NCBI GenBank assembly: GCA_016183235.1
Contig: JACPFA010000046.1
Coordinates: forward strand, 1 to 44,580
Source: Deltaproteobacteria bacterium
GTDB lineage: Bacteria > UBA10199 > DSSB01 > JACPFA01
Direction of reading: 5' to 3'
DNA length: 44,580 nucleotides
The position numbers and the translations under genes are program-made. Below the pieces are notes generated by a model. The model did no database searches and was not told the DNA's origin. It worked only from the letters and a program-made list of their open reading frames with translations. Positions 24,446-32,911 of this stretch are shown here, piece after piece; the first letter of the stretch is position 1, and every line of letters begins with the position of its first letter.

Positions 24446-25299
24446 AACATCTCCTTACGTAATCGTGTTTTCACTTTTTCATCTTTCAATCCAAAATAAA
24501 GATTCGCCCACCACCAATGAGATCTACTCCCAATGTCTAAGCGCTTCCCAACAAATTCATAGGCCAACAAACCTTCTTGCCCTGCCATGACACTCATTGC
24601 ATCCGTCAATTGAATTTCGCCTAATTTCCCTTTTGCAATTTTATCAAGATATCCAAAAATTTCAGGCGTGAATAAATAACGACCTACTATTCCTAAATTG
24701 CTAGGCGCATGCCTTGCATCAGGCTTTTCAACGAGCCCCTTGACCTTTAACAATTGTTCCCCGCAGGGGACCGCATCAACAATGCCATAATCTTGAATCA
24801 CCGCTCGATCGACCTTTTCGACCGCCACCATACTGCAATGACTTTTTTGATATTCCTCGATAAAATCGAGGCAAACATTATAAGGCCCATCAATCAAATC
24901 ATCGGGCAACACCACAATAAAAGGCTCATCCCCTACCGCTGGTTCGGCACATAAAATAGCATGCCCTAAGCCTAATGGTCTTTCTTGGTAAACTTTGGTA
25001 AACTGGATTTTATCTAAAATACGTTCAAAATTGTTGAGCAAATGCGCCTTGTCTTTTTCTTTAAGCTCTTTTTCTAAAAAAGGATCTTTTTGAAAATAAT
25101 CAAAAACCATTTCTCGGCCTGGGCTTAAAATAAAAATCACCTCTCGAATCCCGGCCGCCATTAATTCTTCCATAATCCATTGGATGCTGGGTTTATCATA
25201 AACGAGTAAAAGTTCTTTAGGTACAGCCTTGGTGATGGGAAAAAACCGAGTGCCCAAGCCTGCTGCAGGAATCACCGCTTTTTTTACCGAAGGTGGCAT
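24442..25299 (-). CDS. galU: UTP-glucose-1-phosphate uridylyltransferase
   Basis: 285 residues, normal for bacterial GalU. The nucleotide-binding loop is VKKAVIPAAGLGTRFFPITK, followed by AVPKELLLVYDKPSIQWIME (sugar-phosphate and metal region), ERPLGLGHAILCAEPAVGDE, VVLPDDLI, GLVEKPDARHAPSNLGIVGR and GEIQLTDAM. The enzyme makes UDP-glucose from UTP and glucose-1-phosphate for envelope polysaccharides. The start ATG has no strong Shine-Dalgarno sequence in view. Divergent from ileS, sharing a 69-bp intergenic region. Confidence 0.93.
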   Translation of the reverse strand: MPPSVKKAVIPAAGLGTRFFPITKAVPKELLLVYDKPSIQWIMEELMAAGIREVIFILSPGREMVFDYFQKDPFLEKELKEKDKAHLLNNFERILDKIQFTKVYQERPLGLGHAILCAEPAVGDEPFIVVLPDDLIDGPYNVCLDFIEEYQKSHCSMVAVEKVDRAVIQDYGIVDAVPCGEQLLKVKGLVEKPDARHAPSNLGIVGRYLFTPEIFGYLDKIAKGKLGEIQLTDAMSVMAGQEGLLAYEFVGKRLDIGSRSHWWWANLYFGLKDEKVKTRLRKEML

Positions 25300-25368
25300 G
25301 GGTCTACCCCTAGCCCGGAGTTCAACGCTAGGTCAAGCATTTGAGGGTTTGACATCGCCCAGAAGGGT

Positions 25369-28194
25369 ATGTTTAATGCCGTTGCTATGAGTGAAACAAA
25401 TACCGTTGACTATAAGGCCACGCTCAATCTTCCCCAGACCGACTTTCCCATGAAAGCAGGCCTTGCGCAAAAAGAGCCGGGTATTTTAGAAAAATGGGAA
25501 CAACAAAAAATTTACGAAAAAGTGATTCAAAAAAACCAGGGGCGACCCCCCTTTGTTTTGCATGATGGCCCCCCTTACGCCAACGGCCCCATTCATTTTG
25601 GCCATATTTTAAACAAAATCTTAAAAGACATCATTGTTAAAACAAAAAACATGGAAGGTTTTTTGAGCGAATATGTACCGGGTTGGGATTGTCATGGCCT
25701 TCCCATCGAGCATCAGGTCGATAAAGAATTTAAAGCCAAGAAAAAACAAGCTTCGGTTTTAGAAATGAGAAGGGCTTGCCGAGAATACGCCATGGGTTTT
25801 GTTAATTCACAACGAACTGAATTTAAACGCTTGGGCATATTGGGAGAATGGGACAATCCCTATGTCACCATGGATCGATCCTATGAAGCCACCATTGCCC
25901 GCCTCCTCGCAACCGTGGTTGAAAAAGGTTACGTTTATAAAGGTGCCAAACCCATCCACTGGTGCACCCATTGCCACACGGCCTTGGCGGAGGCCGAAGT
26001 GGAATATGACCAACACGAATCCCCTTCTATTTTTGTGAAATTCAAAGTAGTCGATGATTTGTCTTCCATCAATCCACGCCTACAAGATGCCAACGTCAGT
26101 GTGGTCATTTGGACAACCACGCCGTGGACCTTGCCTGCCAATCAAGCCGTGGCCGTGCATCGGGGTTACACCTATGTAGCGGTTAAGTTCCAAGAAGAAG
26201 TTTATATCATTGCCGAAGGCTTACTTGATAATTTTCGTAAAAGTGTGGGGCAAAAAGAAGACAAACTCATCGAACGAATCCCTGGCACCAAACTTCACGG
26301 TATAAACTTAGCTCATCCTTTTTTACCACGCCAGGTGAAAGTGGTTTTTTCAAACCATGTTACTTTGGAGACTGGCACAGGTTGCGTGCATATTGCCCCA
26401 GGCCATGGGCAAGAAGATTATGAAGTCGGGGTGCAAAACAAACTGGCGGTTTTAAACCCGGTCGATGATTATGGCATTTTTACCGACGAAGCACAATTGC
26501 CCACTGTCATTGGTAAATCTGTCTTTGCCGCCAATGCAATCATCATCGAAGAGTTAAAAAAACAAGGCTCTCTTCTCCAACACGAGCCCATTACTCATAG
26601 CTATCCTCACTGTTGGCGTTGTAAAAATCCGGTCATTTTTCGATCGACTCCCCAATATTTTATCTCCATGGCTACTAACGAATTGAGAGAAAAAACGCTT
26701 GATGCCATTCGCCATGTCAAATGGATCCCGCATTGGGGGCGAGAACGCATTTATGGCATGATCGAAACTCGCTCCGATTGGTGTATCAGCCGGCAGCGCA
26801 GTTGGGGCAATCCCCTTATGACCTTTAAATGTGTGGATTGCGGGCAAAGTTTGATCGACGCCAAAGTCATGTATCACATTGCCGATTTATTTGAACAACA
26901 CGGGGCTGATTGTTGGTTTGAAAAACCAAGTGGCGAATTGCTGCCCCCTAAAACTCAATGTCCCCATTGCAAAGGGACTAAGTTTGAAAAAGAAGGCGAT
27001 ATTTTAGATGTATGGTTTGATTCAGGGGTCTCGTTTGCCGCAGTGCTGGAAAGAAGAAAAAACCTAAAATTCCCCGCCGAAATGTATTTAGAAGGCAGTG
27101 ATCAACATCGAGGTTGGTTTCATAGCTCGCTGCTCATGGCCATGGCCAGCCGCGGAACCCCACCCTATCTTTCAGTCTTAACGCATGGGTTTGTGGTAGA
27201 TGGAGTTGGCAAAAAATATTCTAAATCGGCGCAAAATTACACCGTTCCCGATAAAATTCTAAATAAGGTGGGGGCTGATGTTCTGCGATTGTGGGCAGCC
27301 TCGGAGGATTATCGCAATGACATCCGTTTTTCTCCTGAAATTATTGACCGCACGGTAGAATCCTACCGCAAGTTTCGAAATACTCTGCGTTATCTTTTGG
27401 GTAATCTTTTTGATTTCGATGCTAATCAACATTATGTCAAAGTGCCGGAACGTTCTGAACTCGATCGTTATGCCGTGCATAAATTACAAGATTTTATTTC
27501 CCATTGCCGCAATGCTTATACAAACTTTGAATTTCATTCTGTTTATCATGCCATCAATAATTTTTGCACCAACACCTTGAGTAGTTTTTATCTAGATATC
27601 TTAAAAGATCGTCTTTATATTAGCCCTAAAAATAGTGCCGCTCGTCGCTCGGCTCAATCGACCCTGTATGACTTAACCCATGCCATCAGCCGCTTGGTCG
27701 CGCCCATTCTATCTTTTACGGCTGAAGAAATTTACACTCACTTCAACAAAGCCAACAAACTTGATTCTATTTTTCTTGAAAATCTCCCTTCGGCTGATGA
27801 CTCGCTGAAAGATCTTGCTCTTGAAGAGGTATTTGCAAAGCTTATTAATATTCGCGCTGAGGTGATGAAGGCCCTTGAAATTGCTCGGCAAGAAAAGACC
27901 ATTGGCCATTCTTTAGAGGCGCAAGTAAGACTAACCGCAGACGATGAGCGGTTAAAGTTTTTACGTAAATATGAATCGATTTTAGGGCAAATCTTTATTG
28001 TTTCTCAGGTTATCTTAGTTTACGAATTACCCGACCCCTCCTACACCAGCACCGAAATTGCAGAACTTAAAATTAAGGTCACCATCGCAGAAGGTGAAAA
28101 ATGTTTGCGCTGTTGGGTACGTTCAACTACTTTGGGCAAAAGCACTCAACATCCCCAACTTTGCAGCCGTTGCGTAAAGGCCATCGAGATATGA
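25369..28194 (+). CDS. ileS: Isoleucyl-tRNA synthetase
   Basis: 941 residues, the length of a class Ia bacterial IleRS. Residues 7 onward (MSETNTVDYKATLNLPQTDF) match the usual N-terminus, so a start at 25387 is possible; the ATG at 25369 has AGAAGGG only one base ahead. Signature motifs: PIHFGHIL (His76-His79, the HIGH motif), CHGLPIEHQ, the editing-domain segment VVIWTTTPWTLPANQAVAVH, SDQHRGWFHSSL and KKYSKSAQN (residues 615-623) in place of canonical KMSKS. The C-terminal zinc site is CLRCW...CSRC. It charges tRNA-Ile in the cytoplasm. No T-box leader seen. Confidence 0.97.
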   Translation: MFNAVAMSETNTVDYKATLNLPQTDFPMKAGLAQKEPGILEKWEQQKIYEKVIQKNQGRPPFVLHDGPPYANGPIHFGHILNKILKDIIVKTKNMEGFLSEYVPGWDCHGLPIEHQVDKEFKAKKKQASVLEMRRACREYAMGFVNSQRTEFKRLGILGEWDNPYVTMDRSYEATIARLLATVVEKGYVYKGAKPIHWCTHCHTALAEAEVEYDQHESPSIFVKFKVVDDLSSINPRLQDANVSVVIWTTTPWTLPANQAVAVHRGYTYVAVKFQEEVYIIAEGLLDNFRKSVGQKEDKLIERIPGTKLHGINLAHPFLPRQVKVVFSNHVTLETGTGCVHIAPGHGQEDYEVGVQNKLAVLNPVDDYGIFTDEAQLPTVIGKSVFAANAIIIEELKKQGSLLQHEPITHSYPHCWRCKNPVIFRSTPQYFISMATNELREKTLDAIRHVKWIPHWGRERIYGMIETRSDWCISRQRSWGNPLMTFKCVDCGQSLIDAKVMYHIADLFEQHGADCWFEKPSGELLPPKTQCPHCKGTKFEKEGDILDVWFDSGVSFAAVLERRKNLKFPAEMYLEGSDQHRGWFHSSLLMAMASRGTPPYLSVLTHGFVVDGVGKKYSKSAQNYTVPDKILNKVGADVLRLWAASEDYRNDIRFSPEIIDRTVESYRKFRNTLRYLLGNLFDFDANQHYVKVPERSELDRYAVHKLQDFISHCRNAYTNFEFHSVYHAINNFCTNTLSSFYLDILKDRLYISPKNSAARRSAQSTLYDLTHAISRLVAPILSFTAEEIYTHFNKANKLDSIFLENLPSADDSLKDLALEEVFAKLINIRAEVMKALEIARQEKTIGHSLEAQVRLTADDERLKFLRKYESILGQIFIVSQVILVYELPDPSYTSTEIAELKIKVTIAEGEKCLRCWVRSTTLGKSTQHPQLCSRCVKAIEI

Positions 28195-28207
28195 TTCCTC
28201 ATGGAGT

Positions 28208-28232
28208 CCCCTCTCCCCTCGTGGGAGAGGGG
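28208..28232. repeat. Hairpin repeat CCCCTCTCCC / GGGAGAGGGG
   Basis: 10-bp perfect stem with a 5-base loop (CTCGT) in the 59-bp gap between ileS and lspA. Such CT-rich palindromes are commonly dispersed; here it lies inside a likely operon and could attenuate or stabilise the message. Confidence 0.6.
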
Positions 28233-28253
28233 CCAGGGAGAGGGCATTGATAT

Positions 28254-28769
28254 ATGAAAACCTTATTGATTTATTCTCCACTCATCATCGTGCTGGACCA
28301 TTTAACTAAATATTTTATTGTCCAACGCATTGGCTTAAATGAAAAATGGACGATTATCCCCAATTTTTTTGATCTCGTTTTTGTTTTCAATAAAGGTGCT
28401 GCCTTTGGAATATTTGCTAATTTACCCGATGGCAGTCGAGAAATACTTTTTTATATTATCTCAGCCATTGCCCTTGCCATGCTGATGCATTTCTACCGAA
28501 AATCTCCCCTTGGCAAACATACCTTGCGCACGCCGATTGCCTTTATTTTAGGGGGTGCCCTTGGCAATATGATCGATCGTTTTTTTCGTGGGGCGGTAGT
28601 AGATTTTTTGAGTTTTCACTGGTACAATAAAATCGCTGATTTTAGAGTGTTGGGCTCACATTTTCGCATTGAGTTAACGTGGCCGGCGTTTAATGTAGCT
28701 GACATTGCGATTAGTTGTGGAGTCGTGTGGTTAATTTGGAGAATGTATAGGTTAGAAAAAGCTAAATGA
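28254..28769 (+). CDS. lspA: Lipoprotein signal peptidase (signal peptidase II)
   Basis: 171 residues with four predicted membrane helices. The conserved motifs are IIVLDHLTKYFI (first helix), FVFNKGAAFGIF, GGALGNMIDRFFRGAVVDFL with the first catalytic Asp, and WPAFNVADIAIS with the second catalytic Asp. It cleaves the signal peptide of diacylglycerol-modified prolipoproteins in the inner membrane. It follows ileS, a classic arrangement, and overlaps lgt by ATGA. A segment before WPAFNVAD (FHWYNKIADFRVLGSHFRIE) is somewhat longer than usual. The window contains a clear substrate, the lipoprotein at 6013-7821. Confidence 0.95.
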   Translation: MKTLLIYSPLIIVLDHLTKYFIVQRIGLNEKWTIIPNFFDLVFVFNKGAAFGIFANLPDGSREILFYIISAIALAMLMHFYRKSPLGKHTLRTPIAFILGGALGNMIDRFFRGAVVDFLSFHWYNKIADFRVLGSHFRIELTWPAFNVADIAISCGVVWLIWRMYRLEKAK

Positions 28770-29548
28770 AACCGTTTCTTTTTTATCACGAAAACTTTTC
28801 CATCCCCAGTTTTGCCTTCATGCTCATGATGGCCTCTTTGGTCGCCACTGGCTTCGCCTATCTCATGGCCCCACGTAATAAACTTTCGCAAATTATCATT
28901 TTAGATCTGGGCATCTTAGGCACCATCGCTGCGATCATTGGGGGCAGGCTCTTCCATGTTTTTGTAGAAGAGTTTGGTTATTATTTACAACATCCTTCTC
29001 ACATTTACCAAATTTGGCGGGGCGGGTTTGTTTCTTATGGGGCCTTTATTGGGTTAGGCGTCGCTTTTACTCTGTATTTGAAAACCTTTCGCAAAACAGC
29101 CGCGCTACCTTACTTAGATCACTTGGCTGTCTATGCTTGCCCCTTTGTAGATTTTTTTGTGCGATTGGGTTGCTTGCTAGCGGGCTGCTGTTATGGGACT
29201 CCCACCGATAGCTTTTTGTCGATGGTATTTCACACCGGTGATGCCGGCAGCAAATACCCTGGCGTCCCCCTACACCCAACCCAACTTTATTCTATGGCAG
29301 CTGCCCTAATTAATTTTGGATTTCTGGTATGGCTCAAAAAACGCCAAACCTTCCGCGGGCAACTCATCACCTCTTTTTTACTATTTTATGCAGTGTCGCG
29401 ATTTCTCATTGAGTTTTTGCGTGGCGACCCAGAACGCGGCGTCTATTTAGACAATGCCATTTCAACGGCCCAAATCATGTCGATCATTACCGTTGTCGCA
29501 GCAGGTATAGTCTACTTTATATGCAAGAAAAAATTCCCACTTCGCTAA
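28766..29548 (+). CDS. lgt: Prolipoprotein diacylglyceryl transferase
   Basis: 260 residues, polytopic membrane protein. Lgt motifs: GTIAAIIGGRLFHV, IWRGGFVSYGAFIG (the HGG-type region with Arg in place of His), FFVRLGCLLAGCCYGTPTDS with the usual R-GC-GCCYG core, PLHPTQLYSMA, and SRFLIEFLRGDPERG with the essential Arg/Glu. It transfers diacylglycerol from phosphatidylglycerol to the lipobox Cys. It overlaps lspA by ATGA and the following CPBP gene by 28 nt, giving a tight three-gene lipoprotein-processing operon. Confidence 0.95.
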   Translation: MKPFLFYHENFSIPSFAFMLMMASLVATGFAYLMAPRNKLSQIIILDLGILGTIAAIIGGRLFHVFVEEFGYYLQHPSHIYQIWRGGFVSYGAFIGLGVAFTLYLKTFRKTAALPYLDHLAVYACPFVDFFVRLGCLLAGCCYGTPTDSFLSMVFHTGDAGSKYPGVPLHPTQLYSMAAALINFGFLVWLKKRQTFRGQLITSFLLFYAVSRFLIEFLRGDPERGVYLDNAISTAQIMSIITVVAAGIVYFICKKKFPLR

Positions 29549-30228
29549 AGATTTTTTCACTTTTGATCATTTGGGTCCTCACCATGCTGGGGATCCATTT
29601 ATTGTTTCGTTTGCAAACCATCACTTTTATCCGAAATAATTTAGCTATCCTTAATTGTGCCATCTTAATTTACGTTCCTTTAGTTGCCACGTGGAAACTA
29701 AAACCCCCTCTGCCACTCTTTGAAAAAACCCTTGGGCAACTTTTTGCTTCGCTCAAATTATTCATTATATTTTCCATCGTCATATTCCCGATTATGCTTG
29801 GGCTAAATCATCTTTTGCAAAAGGGGGTTTTCAATTTTATTTTTTTTGGGTTTGTTACATTTTCCAGAAATTTTGCCCCTACTCACGAATGGCAAGAATT
29901 TTTAACCGCCATACCCTACCAACTATTTTTTGTAGCCCTGCCTGAAGAATTCTTTTTTCGTAGCTACATGCAAACTTTTTTGAATGAATATTTTGGCAAG
30001 CCCTTTAGGTTTTTAGGCGCCCAGGTGGGATGGGGGTTGGTACTCACTTCGCTACTCTTTGCCATCTCGCACAGTTTCATTTATGTGCAATGGTGGCATT
30101 TTTCGATCTTTTTCCCCTCGCTGGTCTTTGGTTGGCTGAGGGAAAAAACCGGTTCAATTACGGCTAGTGTTCTGTTTCACGCCACTAGCAACCTGTTCAG
30201 TTTATGGGTTGCAATGAATTATCGTTAA
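29521..30228 (+). CDS. CPBP-family glutamic-type intramembrane protease
   Basis: 235 residues with about six membrane helices. The CPBP (Abi) motifs are present: LPEEFFFRSYMQ (EExxxR with Glu142, Glu143 and Arg147), FAISHSF and a final FHATSN. These form the active site of glutamic intramembrane proteases related to Rce1 and to the myxosortases that process MYXO-CTERM proteins. The gene overlaps lgt by 28 nt, so it is made together with the lipoprotein-maturation enzymes. Given the exported protein at 3682-4122 with a CSL-helix-RKRR tail, a role in C-terminal sorting is an attractive inference; general CPBP functions cannot be excluded. Confidence 0.85.
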   Translation: MQEKIPTSLKIFSLLIIWVLTMLGIHLLFRLQTITFIRNNLAILNCAILIYVPLVATWKLKPPLPLFEKTLGQLFASLKLFIIFSIVIFPIMLGLNHLLQKGVFNFIFFGFVTFSRNFAPTHEWQEFLTAIPYQLFFVALPEEFFFRSYMQTFLNEYFGKPFRFLGAQVGWGLVLTSLLFAISHSFIYVQWWHFSIFFPSLVFGWLREKTGSITASVLFHATSNLFSLWVAMNYR

Positions 30229-30230
30229 TG

Positions 30231-30311
30231 TGCCCGGAGGGAGAATCGAACTCCCACAGGTTTCCCTACATGCACCTCAAACATGCGTGTCTACCATTCC
30301 ACCATCCGGGC
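30231..30311 (-). tRNA. tRNA-Leu(GAG)
   Basis: On the minus strand: acceptor GCCCGGA/TCCGGGC with discriminator A, D arm with GGTAGAC, anticodon stem CATGT/GCATG around loop TTGAGGT (anticodon GAG), a long variable arm (GTAGGGAAACCTGT) and T arm GGGAGTTCGATTCTCCC. The long variable arm and A discriminator fit tRNA-Leu. CCA is not encoded. Confidence 0.92.
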
Positions 30312-30314
30312 TAC

Positions 30315-30437
30315 GTCAATTCTTAAAAAGTCCATCTGCCGCGTTGTCCTCCTCAGCACTCCCTGCGGCGTATATCAGTATACGCCTCGGTCGGCTTCGT
30401 CGGCCTGCCTTGCATCTGGAGCTTTTTAAGAATTGAC
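30315..30437. repeat. 123-bp imperfect palindrome with 16-bp terminal arms
   Basis: GTCAATTCTTAAAAAG (30315-30330) is the exact reverse complement of 30422-30437. The centre is GGCGTATATCAGTATACGCC, flanked by a CAAGGCAGGCCGACGAAGCC-type segment. It shares the layout of the 3499-3639 and 14031-14173 elements. It starts three bases from the 5' end of the tRNA-Leu gene, in its promoter region. Confidence 0.8.
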
Positions 30438-30460
30438 AAGAAAAAACTCCTCTTTAAAAA

Positions 30461-30778
30461 CTACTTACTGGGTTTAGTTTCAGGTTGGGTTTCTGGCTGT
30501 GTTTCTGTAGCGTCTAAACCTGGTTTAATGACCGATGGACCCTGTTTTTTAGAAAAACTGACTAAAAATAACGAAGTCAAAAGAAACGTAATCGCCAAAC
30601 CGGTGGTTAGTTTCGATAAAAACGTTGCCGCGCCCCGCGGACCAAAGACCGTGCCTGAACTCCCTGCCCCAAAGGCTGCGCCTGCGTCAGCGCCGCGCCC
30701 GGCTTGTAACAAAATAACAATGACGAGCAGCACGCAAACAATGTAATGAATACTAATCACTAAGGTTTGAAATTCCAT
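30461..30778 (-). CDS. secG: Preprotein translocase subunit SecG
   Basis: 105 residues with two membrane helices (about 7-25 and 55-77) separated by the SecG-typical loop LLQAGRGADAGAAFGAGSSG then TVFGPRGAATFLSKLT. A hydrophilic, repetitive C-terminal tail (ETQPETQPETKPSK) follows. SecG associates with SecYE and assists protein export. AGGTGAAGAT precedes the ATG. It follows tpiA in the common gap-pgk-tpiA-secG order, but here a 178-bp palindrome separates tpiA from secG. Confidence 0.93.
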   Translation of the reverse strand: MEFQTLVISIHYIVCVLLVIVILLQAGRGADAGAAFGAGSSGTVFGPRGAATFLSKLTTGLAITFLLTSLFLVSFSKKQGPSVIKPGLDATETQPETQPETKPSK

Positions 30779-30801
30779 ATCTTCACCTAAATTTTTTTGT
30801 T

Positions 30802-30979
30802 ACTAAGGAGACCGTAGTCTACTGTACATATGACACAGGATCATGAGCCGAGACAAGGAAGATGAGCAAAAAATTCGGAGGCGTAGCCTAAGCTACGTTG
30901 ATGAATTTTTTGTGAAATCTGACGCAGTCGCAGGCCATGAGCCGAAGTCAGATGTATAGTAGACTACGGTCTCCTTAGT
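30802..30979. repeat. 178-bp imperfect palindrome with 22-bp terminal arms between tpiA and secG
   Basis: ACTAAGGAGACCGTAGTCTA plus CT (30802-30823) is the exact reverse complement of 30958-30979. The centre CGTAGCCTAAGCTACG forms a short hairpin, with CAAGGAAGATGAGC and GACGCAGTCGCAGGCC on either side. It has the same plan as the other three long palindromes. The right arm ends three bases before the tpiA stop codon. Confidence 0.85.
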
Positions 30980-30981
30980 TA

Positions 30982-31734
30982 TTACGCCCTCATGATGGCT
31001 ACAAATTCTTGAGCATCCAGGGAAGCCCCACCCACCAATAAACCATTAACATTGGGTTGTGCTTTGAGCTCCTTAGCATTAGTCGCTTTCACAGATCCAC
31101 CATAAAGAATTCGAAGCTTAGAGGCCAAAATTTTGTCAAATTGGTCAGCCAAACTTTCGCGAACCACTTGATGAACCTCTTCGGCCTGGAGAGGAGTGGC
31201 ATTAACTCCAGTGCCAATAGCCCAAATGGGTTCGTAGGCAATAACAATCTTTTCCATTTGTACCGCCGAACAAGCCTCAAAGGCCTTTTTAATTTGAGCT
31301 GTAACAACCTCAACGGTCAACCCTTCGTTGCGCTGTTGCAAAGTTTCTCCTACACAAACCACCGGGGTCAAGTGATGAGCTAAAGCTGCGTGTAATTTTT
31401 TGGCCACGTCTTGATCGGTTTCACCAAAATATTGGCGCCGCTCGGAATGACCTATCAATACATATTGGCAACCCACCTCTTGTAAAAACAAAGGCGAAAG
31501 CTCACCGGTATAAGCGCCGCTTTCTTTGTAAAAAACATTCTGCGCACATAACCTTAGTTGGCTGCCTTTTAAAAGCTCACCCACCGAAAAAAGGGCGGTG
31601 GCCGGCGGGGCCACAGCAGCTTCACAATCTTTAAAATTTGGCCCCAGCGCTAAAATCGATTTAACCAACACAGAAGCCTCTGCAATGGTTTTGTTCATCT
31701 TCCAATTACCAATGACCAAGGGTATTGCTTTCAT
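30982..31734 (-). CDS. tpiA: Triosephosphate isomerase
   Basis: 250 residues. Catalytic elements are all present: GNWKMNKT with the catalytic Lys, YVLIGHSERRQYFGETD with the catalytic His, IVIAYEPIWAIGTGVNATP with the catalytic Glu and the start of the flexible loop, and the phosphate-binding ILYGGSVKATNAKEL and GLLVGGASLD. It interconverts dihydroxyacetone phosphate and glyceraldehyde-3-phosphate. It overlaps pgk by ATGA and is third in the gap-pgk-tpiA-secG cluster. Confidence 0.97.
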   Translation of the reverse strand: MKAIPLVIGNWKMNKTIAEASVLVKSILALGPNFKDCEAAVAPPATALFSVGELLKGSQLRLCAQNVFYKESGAYTGELSPLFLQEVGCQYVLIGHSERRQYFGETDQDVAKKLHAALAHHLTPVVCVGETLQQRNEGLTVEVVTAQIKKAFEACSAVQMEKIVIAYEPIWAIGTGVNATPLQAEEVHQVVRESLADQFDKILASKLRILYGGSVKATNAKELKAQPNVNGLLVGGASLDAQEFVAIMRA

Positions 31735-32909
31735 GCCTCTAACGCCTTTATGCCGGGTAAAACTTTCCCCTCTAAAAATTCTAAAGTTGCACCACCGCCG
31801 GTGGAAAGATGCGAAATTTTATCTTGCAGCCCTAATTGATTAATGGCTGCCACCGAATCACCCCCCGCCACCACCTTTAAACCTGGATTATCTCCCACCG
31901 CTTGAGCTACTTGCAAGGTGCCTTGGGCATAGGTGCTCTTTTCAAAAACTCCCATGGGGCCGTTCCATAAAATGGTGTTTGCCTTGGCAATTTCTTGACT
32001 AAATAAAGCAATGGTTTTGGGCCCAATATCAAAGGCACGATAGCCTTCTTGAATGTTGCGATCGAGACTCAATTTTTTGGTTTCAGGTAATTCTAGGGCT
32101 GCTGCCATCACGTGATCTTGAGGTAAATGGAGACTGATACCCTTGGTCTTGGCTCGATTCCATATTTTATCGACCACTTTGAGCTGCTCCTCTTCCACCA
32201 ACGAATTACCAACTTTATAGCCTTGCGATTTCAAAAAGGTAAAGGCCATGGCCCCACCAATTAAAAGGCCATCGACTAGATTGAGCAAATTTTCAATCAC
32301 CCCGATCTTGTCAGAAACCTTGGCACCCCCCAAAATAGCAAGAAAAGGCCTCTCTGGGTCTTTGACTAAGCGACTTAAATATTCTATTTCCTTTTTCACT
32401 AAAAAACCGGCGCCATATTCTTTTACAAGTCGGACCATTCCCACCGTCGAGGCATGGGCACGATGCAAGCTACCAAAGGCCTCATTAATATAAACATCGG
32501 CTAACGCCGTCAATTTTTCGGAAAATTGATCGTCGTTTTTTTCTTCTTCAGAATGAAACCGCAAATTCTCTAGCATGAGAATTTGCCCATCTTTTAAATC
32601 TAACACTAATTTCTTAACCCCATCGCCAATACAGTCTTCAGCCAACAGCACTTCGTGGTTGGTAAGCTCAGCCAAACGCTCGGCCACCGGCAACAAACTA
32701 TAATGAAGGTTACGCACCCCTTTGGGCCGCCCTAAATGCGAAGCCAAAATGACTTTGGCACTTTTTTCTAAAGCATATTGTAAAGTGGGAAGGGCCCTAC
32801 GAATGCGAGTGTCATCGGTAATTTGATTTTGGGCATCGAGCGGACAATTAAAATCCACCCTCATAAAAACTCTTTTGTCTTTTAATTCTATCTCATCAAT
32901 GAATTTCAT
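31731..32909 (-). CDS. pgk: Phosphoglycerate kinase
   Basis: 392 residues, normal for a bacterial Pgk. Motifs: [19 protein letters not shown] near the N-terminus, [76 protein letters not shown] and the nucleotide-binding [15 protein letters not shown] with [18 protein letters not shown] at the end. It makes ATP from 1,3-bisphosphoglycerate in glycolysis. Only two bases separate its ATG from the gap stop codon, and it overlaps tpiA. Confidence 0.97.
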   Translation of the reverse strand: MKFIDEIELKDKRVFMRVDFNCPLDAQNQITDDTRIRRALPTLQYALEKSAKVILASHLGRPKGVRNLHYSLLPVAERLAELTNHEVLLAEDCIGDGVKKLVLDLKDGQILMLENLRFHSEEEKNDDQFSEKLTALADVYINEAFGSLHRAHASTVGMVRLVKEYGAGFLVKKEIEYLSRLVKDPERPFLAILGGAKVSDKIGVIENLLNLVDGLLIGGAMAFTFLKSQGYKVGNSLVEEEQLKVVDKIWNRAKTKGISLHLPQDHVMAAALELPETKKLSLDRNIQEGYRAFDIGPKTIALFSQEIAKANTILWNGPMGVFEKSTYAQGTLQVAQAVGDNPGLKVVAGGDSVAAINQLGLQDKISHLSTGGGATLEFLEGKVLPGIKALEA

Positions 32910-32911
32910 GA

